In this document: positions 1-11,573 of the stretch, in pieces
Numbering within the stretch: the first letter of the stretch is position 1
How the letters are laid out: every line of letters starts with the position of its first letter
Origin: Thecaphora thlaspeos
Taxonomy: Eukaryota > Basidiomycota > Ustilaginomycetes > Urocystidales > Glomosporiaceae
Reading direction: 5' to 3'
NCBI GenBank assembly: GCA_900291925.1
Contig: UWYS01000006.1
Span: forward strand, 62,001 to 126,000
Length of the DNA: 64,000 bases
The notes under the pieces: model-generated
Databases searched by the model: none
Told to the model about the DNA's origin: nothing
The model's input: the letters and a program-made list of their open reading frames with translations, nothing else
Program-made: the position numbers and the translations under genes

Positions 1-117
1 GCGGAATTGGCCAAGGGCAAGGTCAAGACTAGCAACACCTCGCTTGCCGCCAAGAAGGAGGCCGATGCAGAGGCTTTGAGATTGAAGGCTGCCGTGAGTC
101 CACCCCTACCTCCCTCC

Positions 118-148
<31 letters not shown>

Positions 149-278
149 CCTCGTTTACGATGGCTTGTAGCGAGTTGGAAAGAGAGGTGTACTGATCGAT
201 ATCTGACCCTTTGAACTGGAACCACAGGCCAAATCGGCCATGGCGGCCGAAGCTGGCGCTGGAGGAGCCGCAAAGTGA
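1..278 (+). CDS. 3' end of an unidentified gene (partial)
   Basis: The window opens inside a coding exon. The frame starting at base 1 is open to 93, where a GTGAGT donor follows in phase 0. The acceptor CACAG ends at 227, and the last exon (228-278) encodes a short Ala/Gly-rich tail ending GGAAK and a TGA. The visible 47 residues are rich in Lys and Ala (AELAKGKVKTSN, then KKEADAEALRLKAA), like the charged tail of a ribosomal or nucleic-acid-binding protein, but I do not recognise the family. The intron (94-227) contains a C13 run followed by a TC dinucleotide tract (116-155). The start of the gene lies outside the window. Confidence 0.6.
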
Positions 279-750
279 GCCTGCAGAGAGTAAACAACGG
301 CCGGACGAGGCGAAACTGCAGCGGTTCAGAGATCATGTCAGGTCGAGAGGACGACCGAACGGCGACGTTCTGACAGCGCATACCGATCATTTATCCCAGA
401 TACAAGACTAACTACACCATCACCAGTATCGAGAAATGAGAGCGGCGTGGTCAAGACCATGAGCCGATCCCGGGGGAGGGTGAGAGCACAGCCGAGGGTA
501 CGCCTATGGGAAAGAAAGAATGGTGCTTTGTCTGCGGACGAGCGTCGGCACGGATCGCGCTCACTGTGGCAGCACAGGTGCATCAAGAGAAGCTTCCCGT
601 TTCTACACTGGACGTATCGACGATGTTGCAGCAAGCATCTACATCTCACTCTTACGTACAGCCGAACCTGCGACCCTCCACTTCGGCAGAGCCACCTAGC
701 CCGCCAGCCAGCCAGCCGGGCATGAGTGCCCCGCCGCCCGAGTACGCCGC
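279..750. other. convergent intergenic region
   Basis: 472 bases between the end of the partial gene (+) and the stop of the CCDC47-like gene (-). Both transcripts should end here. No conserved ORF is seen; the open frames on both strands are compositional. No obvious repeat. Confidence 0.6.
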
Positions 751-2049
751 TCACTGTTGTCGGCCCTGCATCTTGAGTGCGCTCTTCTTGGCCGCCCTCT
801 TCTTCTCGAGCTCCTTCCTCCGAGCCTGCTCGGCGGGCGTGAGCCTGTTGAACTTTTCCTTTTCCGCCTTGCGCCTGGCCTCCTCCTTTGCCTCCTTTTC
901 GGCCTCGCGCTGCTCCTTGGTCGCCTCCTCGAGCAGTTCCCGCTCCACCTCGGCCCTGGTCTTGCGGAACTTGGCGATCGTCTCGGTACGCGGCTTGACG
1001 ACACCCTTCTCGAGGCCGTCGATGATGTTGATGGCGGGGTGGAAGAGCGAGAGCGAAGCGTCGCACTGCGACTCGGACCTCGGCATGCGGATGGTGAGGA
1101 TCAGGCGGGGCTGGCGCAGGTCGACGGCGACAGGACCGTCCGGTCGGACGGCCGGCTGGTCTGTGATGACCAGGCTCTCGAGCAGCTCGCCGGCGGACGT
1201 CTTGAGGGCGTTGGCCACGCCGATCCGCTGCCTCTGAGCCTGGCCGCGCGCATCGGGCTCGCCGAGGTACTGGTCGATGAGGTCGGGCGACTCGGTGAGG
1301 ACGGCCCAGCGGTTCGAGAGGCCGCGCGAGGTGACGGTCTGGTCGCCGTCGTTGATCTTGGTAAAGGAAAGATCGAAGCGTCCCGATCGCGTGGCCTGGA
1401 GGGCCGTCTTGTCGACCAGGGCGAAGATACCGTAGACGTTGTCGGACGTCTTGGGGAGGTTGAAGGTGATGGTGAGCAGGTCGCGATGCGAAGGCACTAG
1501 CTTGGAGGCGGCGATGTCGTAGGCGATGCTGGCAATGCGCTCGAGCGGGTCGTGCCACGGCAGAAGCGTGAAGACGGCGCTCATGCTCTGGCAACCACGT
1601 CGGCCCGAGGCAAAGACGAGAGCATCGGCGCCTCCGTTCCAGATGAGCAGGCCTCGGCCCTTTGTGTCGTCGGCGACGCTGGCAAACTCGCTCGAGATGA
1701 GGGGCAGGGCCTTCTGTGCCCACCGCTCCGCCATCTGGCGGTTGCGAAACTTGCCGGCATAGTGGATCAGGACGAAGAGGACGCAGAAGCCGAGGATGGC
1801 GCCCTCGGTGCGGAAGAGGGCGGGTCGGAAGACGAACTTGGAAGTCAGCGGAATCTCGAAGCCGTCGTAGGGCTTTTGCGCCTGGTAGGCGGTGGCGACG
1901 ACAGGCCGGTTGGCCGACGCTGCGCCTGGCGCTAGGAAGGAGAGGCTGGGCAGCTCAAAGGCGAACGCCGAGGCCGGGATGAGGAGGAGGGCGGTCCACG
2001 CGGCGAAGACAAAGTCCATTGGGGCCGTCGCGACAGAGCTATGCGACAT
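751..2049 (-). CDS. CCDC47-like ER membrane protein (DUF1682 family)
   Basis: Single-exon gene of 432 residues. It has a hydrophobic N-terminus like a signal peptide (residues about 11-31), a membrane segment near residues 84-99 (ILGFCVLFVLIHYAG), a conserved luminal/cytosolic middle (FNLPKTSDNVYGIFALVDK; SLFHPAINIIDG) and a Lys/Arg/Glu-rich coiled-coil tail ending AAKKSALKMQGRQQ. This order is that of the DUF1682/CCDC47 family. The animal member is a subunit of the PAT complex, which helps the ER translocon insert multi-pass membrane proteins. The basic tail is expected to lie near the ribosome. A second Met at residue 11 could be the real start. Length matches the family. The large open frame antisense to it is a shadow of the GC-rich codons. 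Confidence 0.85.
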   Translation of the reverse strand: MSHSSVATAPMDFVFAAWTALLLIPASAFAFELPSLSFLAPGAASANRPVVATAYQAQKPYDGFEIPLTSKFVFRPALFRTEGAILGFCVLFVLIHYAGKFRNRQMAERWAQKALPLISSEFASVADDTKGRGLLIWNGGADALVFASGRRGCQSMSAVFTLLPWHDPLERIASIAYDIAASKLVPSHRDLLTITFNLPKTSDNVYGIFALVDKTALQATRSGRFDLSFTKINDGDQTVTSRGLSNRWAVLTESPDLIDQYLGEPDARGQAQRQRIGVANALKTSAGELLESLVITDQPAVRPDGPVAVDLRQPRLILTIRMPRSESQCDASLSLFHPAINIIDGLEKGVVKPRTETIAKFRKTRAEVERELLEEATKEQREAEKEAKEEARRKAEKEKFNRLTPAEQARRKELEKKRAAKKSALKMQGRQQ

Positions 2050-3352
2050 GATGACCTAGGAGCGCGTTGGCGGGAGGGGGCGAGGCAGGGTGCAAGGAGG
2101 TGTGGATGGTGAGGAAGGGAGGAAGGTCGAGAAGACGCTGTGCGTCCCCCGCACCCGACCCAAGTGCCGTCTCGTCTGCGCTCGCTCATTCCTGACGGCC
2201 CTCGCCCCCGCCATTTTCGTGTTCGTTCTTCTCACCTCCCACGCCGTGCACCTTGGCTCGCTGGATGCGGCACGCACCACGGCCACCAAGGGTCAAGAAC
2301 GCGGCACTCGGCCATGGCTTGCCTGCGGGCGGGCAGCGCCAGGTGCGTGATCCATACGCAAACCGGGGCCTTTCCTCCACACCCTGGCCCCGATCCCCAT
2401 CGGATGATGCCTGTCGCCATGGCAATGTTGTGTACCGTCGGCGTGACGGCATCTCCTTCATCACCAGGTGCAGATCGAGCCCCTGCGCGCATCCATGTGC
2501 CCAGATTGCCCTCTGTGCAAGAGAGTGGCGGCGATACGATGTTGTGGATTCAAGAGTGGGATCTAAGGCGACCCGGGGGGTCTCATAGGCGTGCCGGCCG
2601 ACAAGGGGGGCAGACCGAGGACTCTCTTGCGGAGAAAAAAAGAACTCGAAAAATACGCCGAGAATGGACCACATCCCAATATCGACGCCTGTTCGGCCAG
2701 CTTGCCTTCCTCGCCCCTTGTGCGATGCTGCGAGCGTATGGGATCAGGTATTCAGCGCTGGCGTAAAGGTTTTACGGCGAGCCGACACAATTCTGCAAGC
2801 GCCGATGGCCGGTTCGTTGGTCGCGGCGTGAGAAGGGCGCAGAGAGCAACACATCTGTGTCTCAATAACTAAACCTTGAAATGCAGGCAGCCCAGACGCG
2901 CTTGCGCAGGCACGAGCCGCAACACTCGGACGGATCCATTCCCGACCTCCTCTCATATCGCCACCCACCTGTTCTCCCCCCACACACACGAGCGGCATCA
3001 AGCGGCGAGCCCCCGACTTGAGCAGAGGCAAACTTCCCGTCAGCCCGCCCTCACGCTGCTCTGCTTGTCTTTTAGCGACAGCTCGACATCCGCAAATCGC
3101 TGACCTGGCACTTGAAGCGAGCAAGCGATCGCTTCCCTGCTCCTGGACTGGCCGCCGTAGCACCATCGTCGAAACACCCAGTCAAAGGTCAACGTGCCCT
3201 TCTCCAAGTGCCCCACCAGAACTCCTCACACCACCGCCTCCAAGGACGCTCGGGCTGGCCTGGGCTGCGCCTGATCATCCGGTAGCGGCGCCATCCGACA
3301 GCAGTCTCCCAGTCTCAGCGGCCATCCCGGGGTCTCGGACGGCGTACCGAAG
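2050..3352. promoter_or_regulatory. divergent promoter region, CCDC47-like / dynactin p150
   Basis: 1.3 kb between two divergent starts, so both promoters must lie here. The stretch next to the dynactin ATG (about 2940-3350) is pyrimidine-rich, as expected for a fungal 5' leader. I see no clear TATA box and no coding sequence with protein-like composition. Confidence 0.5.
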
Positions 3353-6300
3353 ATGGCCTCTCCAAGGACGCCCAACGCTGCGGCCCAGCCGATCAAGCTT
3401 CACTCGCGCTGCGAAATCAACAAGCTCGGCCGCGGCGAGGTTCTCTTCGTAGGGCAGACATCGTTTGCGGCGGGCGTGTGGGTGGGCGTTCACCTCGACG
3501 AGCGCAACGGCAAGAACAACGGCTCGGTCCAGGGAAAACGCTACTTTGAGTGCGATGAAGACTACGGCGTCTTCGTTCGACCCACCCAGGTCCACGCACT
3601 CTCTCCCGAAGACGAGCTCGAGGACATGCAGGATGGCTACTACGACCAAGAGGCCGAGCTGCTGGCGGCCGAAGAAGAGCGACAGCGACAGTTGCAGCGG
3701 TCTCGTCCACCTTCCGTAGCCGTAGCCGCAGCCACACGAGCGCCCGTCGGCAGGACTGCGAGCCCGCGCAAGAGCACGGCAGCGACGCCGATATCCGTGA
3801 GTCATCGGCGAGCGTGATCGAGCCCGGAAGAAGTCAGCTGAGCCTTCGACTGAACTGCATGTCTGCTACATTGCTTTTGCTGCTGCTGCTGCTGCTGCTG
3901 ATACCACGTCATCGTGACCAGGCCACCTCTCGAGCCTCGTCGGCCGCCGGAATGGCCCGAACCCGACCTTCACTGGGCAGCGCGGTGACCCTCGCCGGCG
4001 TAGCTGCCCGACCTCGCCTGTCTGTCGCATCGACGACGATGATGACAGCAAGGAAGGCGGCTTCTCCGACAAAGCCCACCGCGGCCCCCGGCTCCCGCTC
4101 GCCACTCAAACCCGGGAGCGGCACGCCGTCCACACGACCCGGCACAGCCTCGGCGACGTCCTCCCGCTCGGTCCTGAACAGCTCCAATGTCAGCCGCACC
4201 ACCTCGCCCAACACCCCGGTCACGTCGAGAGTCTCGAGGAATAGCACGGCCTCGGCAGCAGCAACGGCGGGCAGGGTCTCGGCCGGTCCGAGCCGGCTAG
4301 GCCAGAGGTCCAGCCTAGCACCCGCCGCCGCTTCTGCCGCCGCCTCTGCCACTGCGTCCCTCAAGAGCCAGACGCCTACAGCCTCAGCCAGGCCAAGCCT
4401 GCGAACTGCAACCACAACCAGTACGCCCCTGTCCCGCACATCCGCAGCACCCATGGCCACCTCGAGCCCGTCCACTGCTGCCGCTGCCCGCGCCAACCTC
4501 GTCCGAACCCAGTCAGGCCCCGGCAGGGCATCGACGCTCGCCGCCCCCATCTCGCGGGCCACAAGCTCAAACAGCATAGCCCGATCCGAGAGCGGCGTGG
4601 CCGGCCGTCCAAGCATCCGCACAGCGAGGTCTTCTGGCGAGACTGAGATAGGCCAGAACGGGCGCCGTGGACGAGCCAGCGACGAACACGATCTCGGCGA
4701 GGCAGAGCTGGCCTTGTCCGACGACGGCGAGCAGCTTATTAGCATGAGCATGGACGGCAGCGAGCTGGGCGAAGGTGCCGTCGGCGCCGACATTGACCGG
4801 CTGACTGACAATGACGAGGATCCCGACTCTACGCTCCCGGCAGACGGTGTCGCCAACCGCCTGCGCCAAGTCGGCGGTGGCGGCGGCGGCGGGCTGCAAA
4901 CTTCGGCTTCCATGCGCAACCTCGCCGGTGGGGGTAAGAAGGACTATATGAGTCTGACATCGGCGCCAAGCCCCGTCGCGCAGCGTACCAATGCCGACGT
5001 TCAGGCCCTCCAGAGGGAAGCCGAGGAGCTGCGGACCAAAGTACGGATCCTCGAGAAGCGGAAGGAAGAGGACCGCGAAAAGATGCGCGAGATGGAGCGG
5101 ATCAAGGACGAGGCCGACCAGTTTCTGCACCTTAAGGCCAAGCTGACGACAAAGCTGGAGCAGGCGCAGTCGCAGCTCGCTGACCTCCAGCGACAGGAAA
5201 GGGAGTGGGACAGCCAGAGGGGCGAGTTGGTGCGGAGGTACGAAGACCTTTCCAACGAGATTGAGATTGCTACCATCGACCGCGAGGTGGCAGAGCACGA
5301 GCGCGACGGCTTCAAGGATATGTGCAGCAGCCTCGAGCAGGAGAAGGCCCAACTCATGCAGGAGAAGTACGACCTGGAGGGGGCCGTCTTCCGGTACGAG
5401 ACGAGCGAGGTCAGCGAGGAGGAGCGAGGATCGGCCGCCTATATCCGGCTCGAGAAGTACAATGAGAGGCTTAGGGAGGCCATCATCAAGTGAGTATAGT
5501 GGGAGCCGCCTCCCCTCGAGACTGGTCTACTGACAGCCCAGGCCCTCCGGGGGTGCGAGCGCACGCCCTCACGCAACCACTGACCATGCGCGTCCCTCCG
5601 ACCACCGTCTTCGACCGACCTGCCGACAGTCTCAACACCGAAGCGGGCATCAAGAACCACGAGCAGCGCAAGAGGATCTCCGAGCTCGAGGCCGAGCACG
5701 GCGCCATGGAAGACCTGGTGATGTCGCTCGAAAAGGAATGCGCCGAGGCTGAGTTTAAAGACGCTCAAATCGAGGATCTGCGCTCGCGGCTCGACGATGC
5801 CGCCCAGCTCGAGGACATGCTCTTCGGGTTGCAGGAGACGAACGCTAGTCTTTCCGACAAGATCGCCGGCCTACAGAGGGAGGTCGAGGACCTCACCACC
5901 ACCAAGGAGCTCAGCGAGGAACTTGAGGAGAGCTGGGCGGCGGAAAGCAAAGCTCGACAGCAGGAGCTCGACATGCTCGAGACGCTGCTCTTCGACCAAG
6001 ACTCCAAGATCCAGTCCCTAGAGCTCTTCGTCGTCGATCTCGAGGACACGATCAAGCAGTTCCGCGAGGTGGTGGCCAGCCAGTCGAGCGAGCTCGAGGC
6101 CGTCCGCGCCGAGCTCGAGGAGGCTCGTGGACCGAACGAGGAGAGCGGCGGCAACGCACCCAGCCAGAGTCAGGCGATGCTCAATCTCAACATGAAGCTG
6201 CAGTCGTCGGCACTCAAGTCGCAGGCTAAGACGGTTGAGCTCGAGCTCGGCAGCATTTCGGCCTCGCAGGCGCTGACCCACCTTGAAATGCTCCGCCCCT

Positions 6301-8402
6301 ACCTTCCCGCGGCCTACTTTGAGGAGGATGCGGATGCGGTCCAGTGCTTGCTCTTCTTCAAGCGGATGGCGCGCAAGGCCGACCTCATCAAGACAATCGT
6401 CGAGATGAAGCACGACATCCGCGAGAGCTTCGCCAGCGTCGTCCCGGAGCAGCTGGTCGGCATCTGCCAGCTACGGCACAACCTGGCGCACTTCGCAGCG
6501 TCGTCGAGGCAGATTGCTGCGGTGCTGCGCCTCGCGCCCGTCGAGATCTTCCTCAAGGCGGGCAGAATGTACCGCGAGAACATGTCCGTCGAGAGGCGGG
6601 TCGACACGTACATCGAGAGCCTTCGTCGAGAGGAGCTCAAGGAGGTCGAATGCGGCCAGGAAATTTCGAGGTTTATCAAGCAGTTCGAAGACTTCTCCAT
6701 GGCTCTCGGCGGCGATGAGAACGACTCCGACCTGGCGGCGAAAGAGGTTGGCTCGGCGACACTGATCGACCACGACCTCGACACCCTGATCGCGGCCCTC
6801 GGCTACGCTAAGCAGAGTGTCGCGGTGATTTACGATGAGGACGAGACGGAGTGGGAGCTCGGTTCCCACGACCTCGACCGCGACATCTTCAAGCCGATCC
6901 AAACCCTCATCGACAACATCAAGGCCACCCAGGGCGCGACGAGGAAGGTCCTCCGACGCCTCGTCAACCTGTCCGCCAACGACGAGGCGGTCCGAATGGA
7001 GGCAATTATGGACCTCCCGCCGCTCGGCCGACTCACGAGTCAGCTAGTCACGTTTGCGACGCAGTTCTCCACGAGCATCGCCGCACAGGCCGCCGAGACC
7101 AAGATCTCCAAGTCCGCCTTCGACGTCTCTCGGGCCATCGGCTTCGTCCAGGAGGCGACGCAAGAGAGCCTGGGCAAGTCGGGCGCCAAGGCCTGGTCCG
7201 CGCCGCTCGAGAGCATCGCTCACCTCTCGGCCACCATCGGGTCTGTGCTCTCTGCCATCACGGAGCAGGAGAACGTCATCAAGATCACGGGCGCGCAGCC
7301 CTGGCTGGCCCGAGTCGAGCACATCAAGGCCGCCGCGGCGCACAACGCCGAGGCCGAGCGCCAGGTGGCCAGGCTCAATGACGAGGCGCGCGACCTGTAC
7401 CGCCAGATCAAGGCCCGCGACCAGGCGATGCAAGAGTCTGGGATCAAGCTGGAGCGACTGCAGAAGCAGGTCGAAAAGTCCAAGGAGCGGTCGGACCAGA
7501 TGAACGACATGCGCGGCGGTCTGGTCGAGGCGCTCAAGCAGTCCAAGGCGTACCAGGAGGCCAACGATGCTCTCCAGGCGGAGCTCGATACGCTGCAGCA
7601 GGAGAACGATCGGCTCAAGCAGCAGGCGGCCGAGAGCGGCGTCAAGATCGGCACGGCCAGCGGCGCGGCAGACGGCGGCATCGTCGGCGACAAGGAAGGC
7701 CTCGACCTCGCGCCAATCGTCAGTTCCAACTTTGAAACCTGGCAGCTGGTCGAGCGCATCGAGGCGCTCCGCGGCGCCGTCAAGTTCCTTCGCAACGAAA
7801 ACATGTTCCTAAAGACGGCGAGCCTGTCGCAGCAGATGCGGGCGCTGTCGCCTCTGCCCGATGCTGCATCGAAGGGTCGCAACGGCAGCGACGCGGAGCA
7901 GCGCGCCTCGCCGTCGTCCGACGAGGAAGAGGTCAAGATCGGCGGCAAAGTCGTCGGGCTCCCCGCCACCGAGAGGCTATCTCAGCGACCCAAGGGCAAG
8001 GTGGTCGGCGGTCTTGACCTGCGCGTCGCCTCGGACGAGACGAAGAAGCTCTACTCGCAGCTCATTTCGGTCTGCGCGCTGCCCACGGTAGTCGACCTCT
8101 CCAGCGTCAACCGCGTCATCGGCGCCGCGACAGCGAAAGACGACTCGGGAGCTACATTGCGAGCGGCGGCGGCGTCGGCGATGGAGGAGGAGAAGCAAAC
8201 AAGGATGGTTCGCGCCTGGCGACCGCTGGAGCAGCATCCATCAATGCAGTATTGGAAGCAACAGGAGGCGAAGCGCAAGGTGGCCGAGAGGATCAAGAGC
8301 CTAGAGAGCAGCATGCACAAGGCCGCCTCAGCATTCACGCCGACTCTGCGCGGCGGGGACCGTCTGGCAACGAACCGACTGCCGATTTTCATGAAAGTCT
8401 GA
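3353..8402 (+). CDS. dynactin large subunit p150/Glued
   Basis: Three exons: 3353-3796, 3922-5489 and about 5630-8402, giving about 1594 residues. The first exon encodes a CAP-Gly domain (about residues 20-75) with the core [18 protein letters not shown] and [17 protein letters not shown] replaces the usual GKNDG microtubule/EB-binding motif. A very long Ser/Thr/Pro/Arg-rich basic linker follows (about 150-480). Then comes coiled coil 1 (from about 500, [19 protein letters not shown]), a globular region ([20 protein letters not shown], typical of the dynactin family) and a second coiled coil (about 1180-1290). The protein links dynein to cargo and microtubules. For the second intron, donor 5490 (GTGAGT) can join acceptor 5629 or 5536 in the same phase; 5629 is preferred because it avoids a Pro-rich insert. 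It is longer than animal p150 because of the linker. Confidence 0.93.
3880..3900 (+). repeat. (CTG)7 microsatellite in dynactin intron 1
   Basis: Seven perfect CTG units lie inside the first intron (3797-3921), 21 bases before the acceptor CAG. The intron would otherwise be readable in frame as a poly-Leu run. Confidence 0.9.
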
Positions 8403-8933
8403 AGAGCGCCATCAGCCTGGCTTGCGAGTAGCAGCTACCTATACCCACAGACTCCTTCCTGTCCGCCTCTTTAGCATCGCAACGTCGGATGATCCAAAAA
8501 TTGCGCCCATACGGCGACCATCGAAGGTACAGAGTTCGTCTTCTGCCATCGCAAATTAAGCTATGCAGCCACTTTGGCTCCCCGTCTCGGCGCAGCCCTG
8601 ATGTATGCGTGGAAGAGACGTTAGCTCGACTTGAACCTTGATCTGCGTGCAGGTGTGTAGGTTTCCACTGCGGCGTGACTGTGCGGACGAGAACCTAGGC
8701 GGTTCCAGAGGGGCACATGGGATACGTACGTAGCTCAAGCGTCGCCCTGCAGGACGGCCCGGCCTCCTGCCGGACTGGTCAACAACGATCATCGAGGGTT
8801 GGAAGCAAGACCGGGGGGGGGTGCCGGGTGCAGTTCTCGTCAGCCCTAGACTACTGTGCCATCAAATAGAATTTGACGATCGTCGTGGATTAGGCGGAAC
8901 TCAGAGGGCGTTGAACAGTCGGATGAGATACAA
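8403..8933. other. convergent intergenic region
   Basis: 531 bases between the stop of dynactin (+) and the stop of the small GPI-type gene (-). There is a G9 run near 8813-8821. No coding signal; both 3' UTRs are expected here. Confidence 0.5.
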
Positions 8934-9496
8934 TTAGACGGGGGAGAAAGCGATCAGTGAAGTTGTAGCCACGCTTCCGGCCAGACTGCCAAGGACGAGA
9001 TTGAAGATCGGACGAAGTCGAGAGGAGGAAGATGCCGACGAGGTGGAGAGGGAGGACGAGGTGATTTCTGTACAACTTGTGGTGCTCGACGTGGCGTTGA
9101 AGCTCGGTGTGCTGCGTAGGCCGTAAGGTCGTAGGGTCCGACGCATTCAAAAACAGGACGGTAAGTTGCGGCCGGCGGTCGAGGGCGCGCCATGGGTTGA
9201 GGACGGAGAGAAGCATCTCACCAATAGACAGAGGTGCCGTTAACGATCGACACACCGCCGGGGTAGGACTGTTCCAATCGCAAATAGCAAGACCCAAGGT
9301 TCGCGATCGAAGCTTAGTGGCTGCTTGCAGACTTCATCTACCATCGCTTGACAGCGACAAGGCAGAAACTCACAGAAGTACCGATTCTCTCGGGTCTAGG
9401 CATGGGTGAGGCACGCACCCTCCCGTCCTCCTGGGACAGAAGTGCGATCGCGACAAACAGGAAAGCGACGATCCGGTAGAACGACGAGCAGTACAT
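8934..9496 (-). CDS. small secreted, probably GPI-anchored protein (spliced, 115 aa)
   Basis: Three exons on the minus strand: 9496-9374 (41 codons), 9268-9222 (47 nt) and 9111-8934. Each junction has GTGAG and CAG sites, and phases 0 and 2 match exactly. The N-terminus MYCSSFYRIVAFLFVAIALL is a clear signal peptide. The middle contains N-x-S/T sites (VNGTS, FNATSS) and only a few Cys. The rest is Ser/Thr-rich (SSSLSTSSASSSS) and ends in a hydrophobic stretch (IFNLVLGSLAGSVATTSLIA), the layout of a GPI-attachment signal. Likely destination is the plasma membrane or cell wall. I do not recognise a family, and the size and architecture fit fungal small secreted proteins. A TATA-like site lies 200 bases upstream. 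The gene is invisible as a single ORF. Confidence 0.6.
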
Positions 9497-10232
9497 GGTC
9501 GAGAGAGACGGCGGAAGAAAAGGCGCCTAGAAGGAAGAGGGAATAAAGAGATCGTGCCAGCCGATCTGTGATGGGTAAGAATGAGGAAGTGGAGCCGAGG
9601 TATCAGAGAGGGAGAGTGAGAGAGAACAGAGAAGCGGGGACGAGGTGTAGGGAGAGGAGAGAGCAAAAGGTAGGCAAGGGGGGAGAGAGGGCGGTTTATA
9701 TTATGACGAACGGGAATGGTAGAGCGTGGGGGAAGGGGGGGTTAGACGCCCCTTTCTTCTCTTCCTCTCCTCGAGGCACTGCGGTGAACGGATGCAGTCC
9801 GGCGTCTACGGGAGCATGCTCCGCGGCGGCGACAGACTGTTCTCCTACAACGAGCTCGTGACGGGCCTTTTACATCCTTTCAGCCTCTCGACCTCTTTCT
9901 ACAGAGGACTGACGAGCTAAGCAGCGCGTGACGACGTTGCATCGTCCGAGGGACAAAGGGACATGTCGTGTCGACCGCCTTCGACGTGCCCTCCGCGAGA
10001 ATATCCCTTTGTCCGCCGCCCAATTTCGACCCCGCCGCACAGGTCCAACGATTCCGCGCTCGCTCGGAAGAAGCTCGAGACTCGATGGGAGGCTGCTGTT
10101 GATGCGGTCGTGCTTAACTGTGCCTGGACTCATCGTGGAGGTATTGCTGTTGTACATATGTGTGATGGGATGCAGTAGAAAAGGCAGAGCGGGGCAAAGC
10201 ACGAAGCGTGGAAGCTGTAGGAGCTGAGGGAT
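9497..10232. other. intergenic region upstream of the small GPI-type gene
   Basis: 736 bases between two minus-strand genes. The part next to the GPI-type gene is GA/CT-rich (9570-9690), as in fungal 5' leaders. UTP23's 3' UTR occupies the other end. No coding sequence is recognised. Confidence 0.5.
9695..9704 (-). promoter_or_regulatory. TATA-like element of the small GPI-type gene
   Basis: The minus strand reads ATAATATAAA, embedded in GC-rich DNA, about 200 bases upstream of the ATG at 9496. Position and strand fit a core promoter; no direct evidence. Confidence 0.35.
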
Positions 10233-11573
10233 CTAAACGACCTCGACTGTCTCGCCGGCGGCGGGAGTGTCTTTGGACTTCTGCCTGCGCCTGCGGTTGG
10301 CGAGCTTAGTCTCACCCACTCCGACGCCTGTCCCGCTACCTGTCACCTCGACTCCTTCTGCTGTCCCGCTGGCTTCTTCGCCACTGTCCCTCTTTCTCTT
10401 TGCGCTCCAAGGAGACTGTGGTTGCGGCTGTCCGCCCGCTTCATCTCCCTGATTCGCCGCAATGACCGTCTTGTCTCCCTCCTGTGCGCGCAGCCTTTCG
10501 GCCGCCTTCTGCTTCTGCTTCTGCTTCTTCATTTCCTGTTCGCGCGCCAGTTTCTCCTCGATGGACAGCTTCTCCTGCTTCGACTTCCGGACGCTGAGCG
10601 GATTTGGTGCCTTGGGGCCTTTGCGCTTCTTCAGCGGCGGCCCCGATGGGTCGACGTTGTCCTTAGTGGAGGCCGATTCGGCACCGATGATGTTGGTGGG
10701 AGGTGCGGCCGAGGGGTCGCGGCGAGGTGCGTGGCCGGAGAGCTTGATATCCTCGATCTGCATCAGAGGACCGGTGAAGAACAACGAGATTGATGATGGG
10801 TTAAGAACGAAGGGATATGGAAGCACACCTGAGGTTTCCGTACAACTCACCTGCTCGACCCGGGAACGGGAGAGATTCGACATGGGTTCGAGGACCATGA
10901 CGGCCTGGGTAAAGTGTACCATGGGCAGACCCGGCACGCTGTTCCTCAGCTTACTCCTCAGCGGCTGGTCGTCCGATGCAAGAACGTAACGGTGCTTGTT
11001 CGCTTCGCCTGAACGTAGCGCGGGCAGACACGGAGGAGTGCAATCGAACGTCAGCCGTCTGTACGAAGAGTGCGTAGCGAGGTGCGTCGCTGGCTCAAAG
11101 CGCGATTCCGTCGGCTCTTGAGGAAGACTCACCAATGACAGACTTGATGCACTCGTTGGGCTCGATGGCCTCGCGGTGGTTGCACTTTCTCCTCTCCCAT
11201 CCCTTTGCTAGGTTGACGGTCTGCTGGTTGTCCCTGCCGAGCTTGTAGAGGGCGACCATGCAGCACTGGGTGATCATGGGCTTGACGGTGCCGCAGAGGA
11301 CGTTGACAAACTGCTGCGAGGGGTTCTGTGTCTTGAGCCGGACCAAAGATTGGGCGAACGTGTCGTCGACTGAAGTGGGGGAGGGGGTCGGGAAGAGAAG
11401 ATGCGATGGGTGGACGTGTCAGCGGAGGAGTCAGATGCTTGGGCGATGGCAGACGGCAGACGGCAGACGGCAGACGCATACTCACTGAGTATCTGGTATG
11501 GCTCTCTGAAGCCAAAGTGGAGCTGGAACTGGTGCATCAGCTTGCGGTAAATCTTGGAGCGTTTCTGTCTCAT
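10233..11573 (-). CDS. UTP23: rRNA-processing protein UTP23 (PIN-like domain)
   Basis: Four exons: 11573-11486, 11369-11133, 11008-10851 and 10757-10233, giving 335 residues with phases 1, 1, 0. The start MRQKRSKIYRKLMHQFQLHF is diagnostic for Utp23. It continues with FREPYQILIDDTFAQS, the PIN core, the Cys/His cluster (MITQCCMVALYKLG, RRKCNHREAIEPNECIKSV) thought to bind zinc, and KHRYVLASDD...VPGLPMVHFTQAVMVLEPMS. The C-terminus is a basic low-complexity tail (LKKRKGPKAPNPLSVRKSK). Utp23 is a small-subunit processome component needed for 18S rRNA maturation and snR30 release in the nucleolus. It is longer than the yeast protein (254 aa) because of the tail. Confidence 0.95.
11449..11477 (-). 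repeat. 7-bp tandem repeat in UTP23 intron 1
   Basis: About four copies of CAGACGG (plus-strand reading), lying just inside the donor of the first UTP23 intron. Confidence 0.8.

Noticed and set aside
338..1723. 461-codon ORF antisense within the CCDC47-like gene
   Set aside because: Arg/Pro/His-rich translation without motifs; it is the shifted-frame shadow of a well-conserved gene on the same strand.
3909..4919. 336-codon minus-strand ORF opposite the dynactin linker
   Set aside because: Mirror of Ser/Thr/Ala-rich codons in a GC-rich gene; no start context, motif or splice support.
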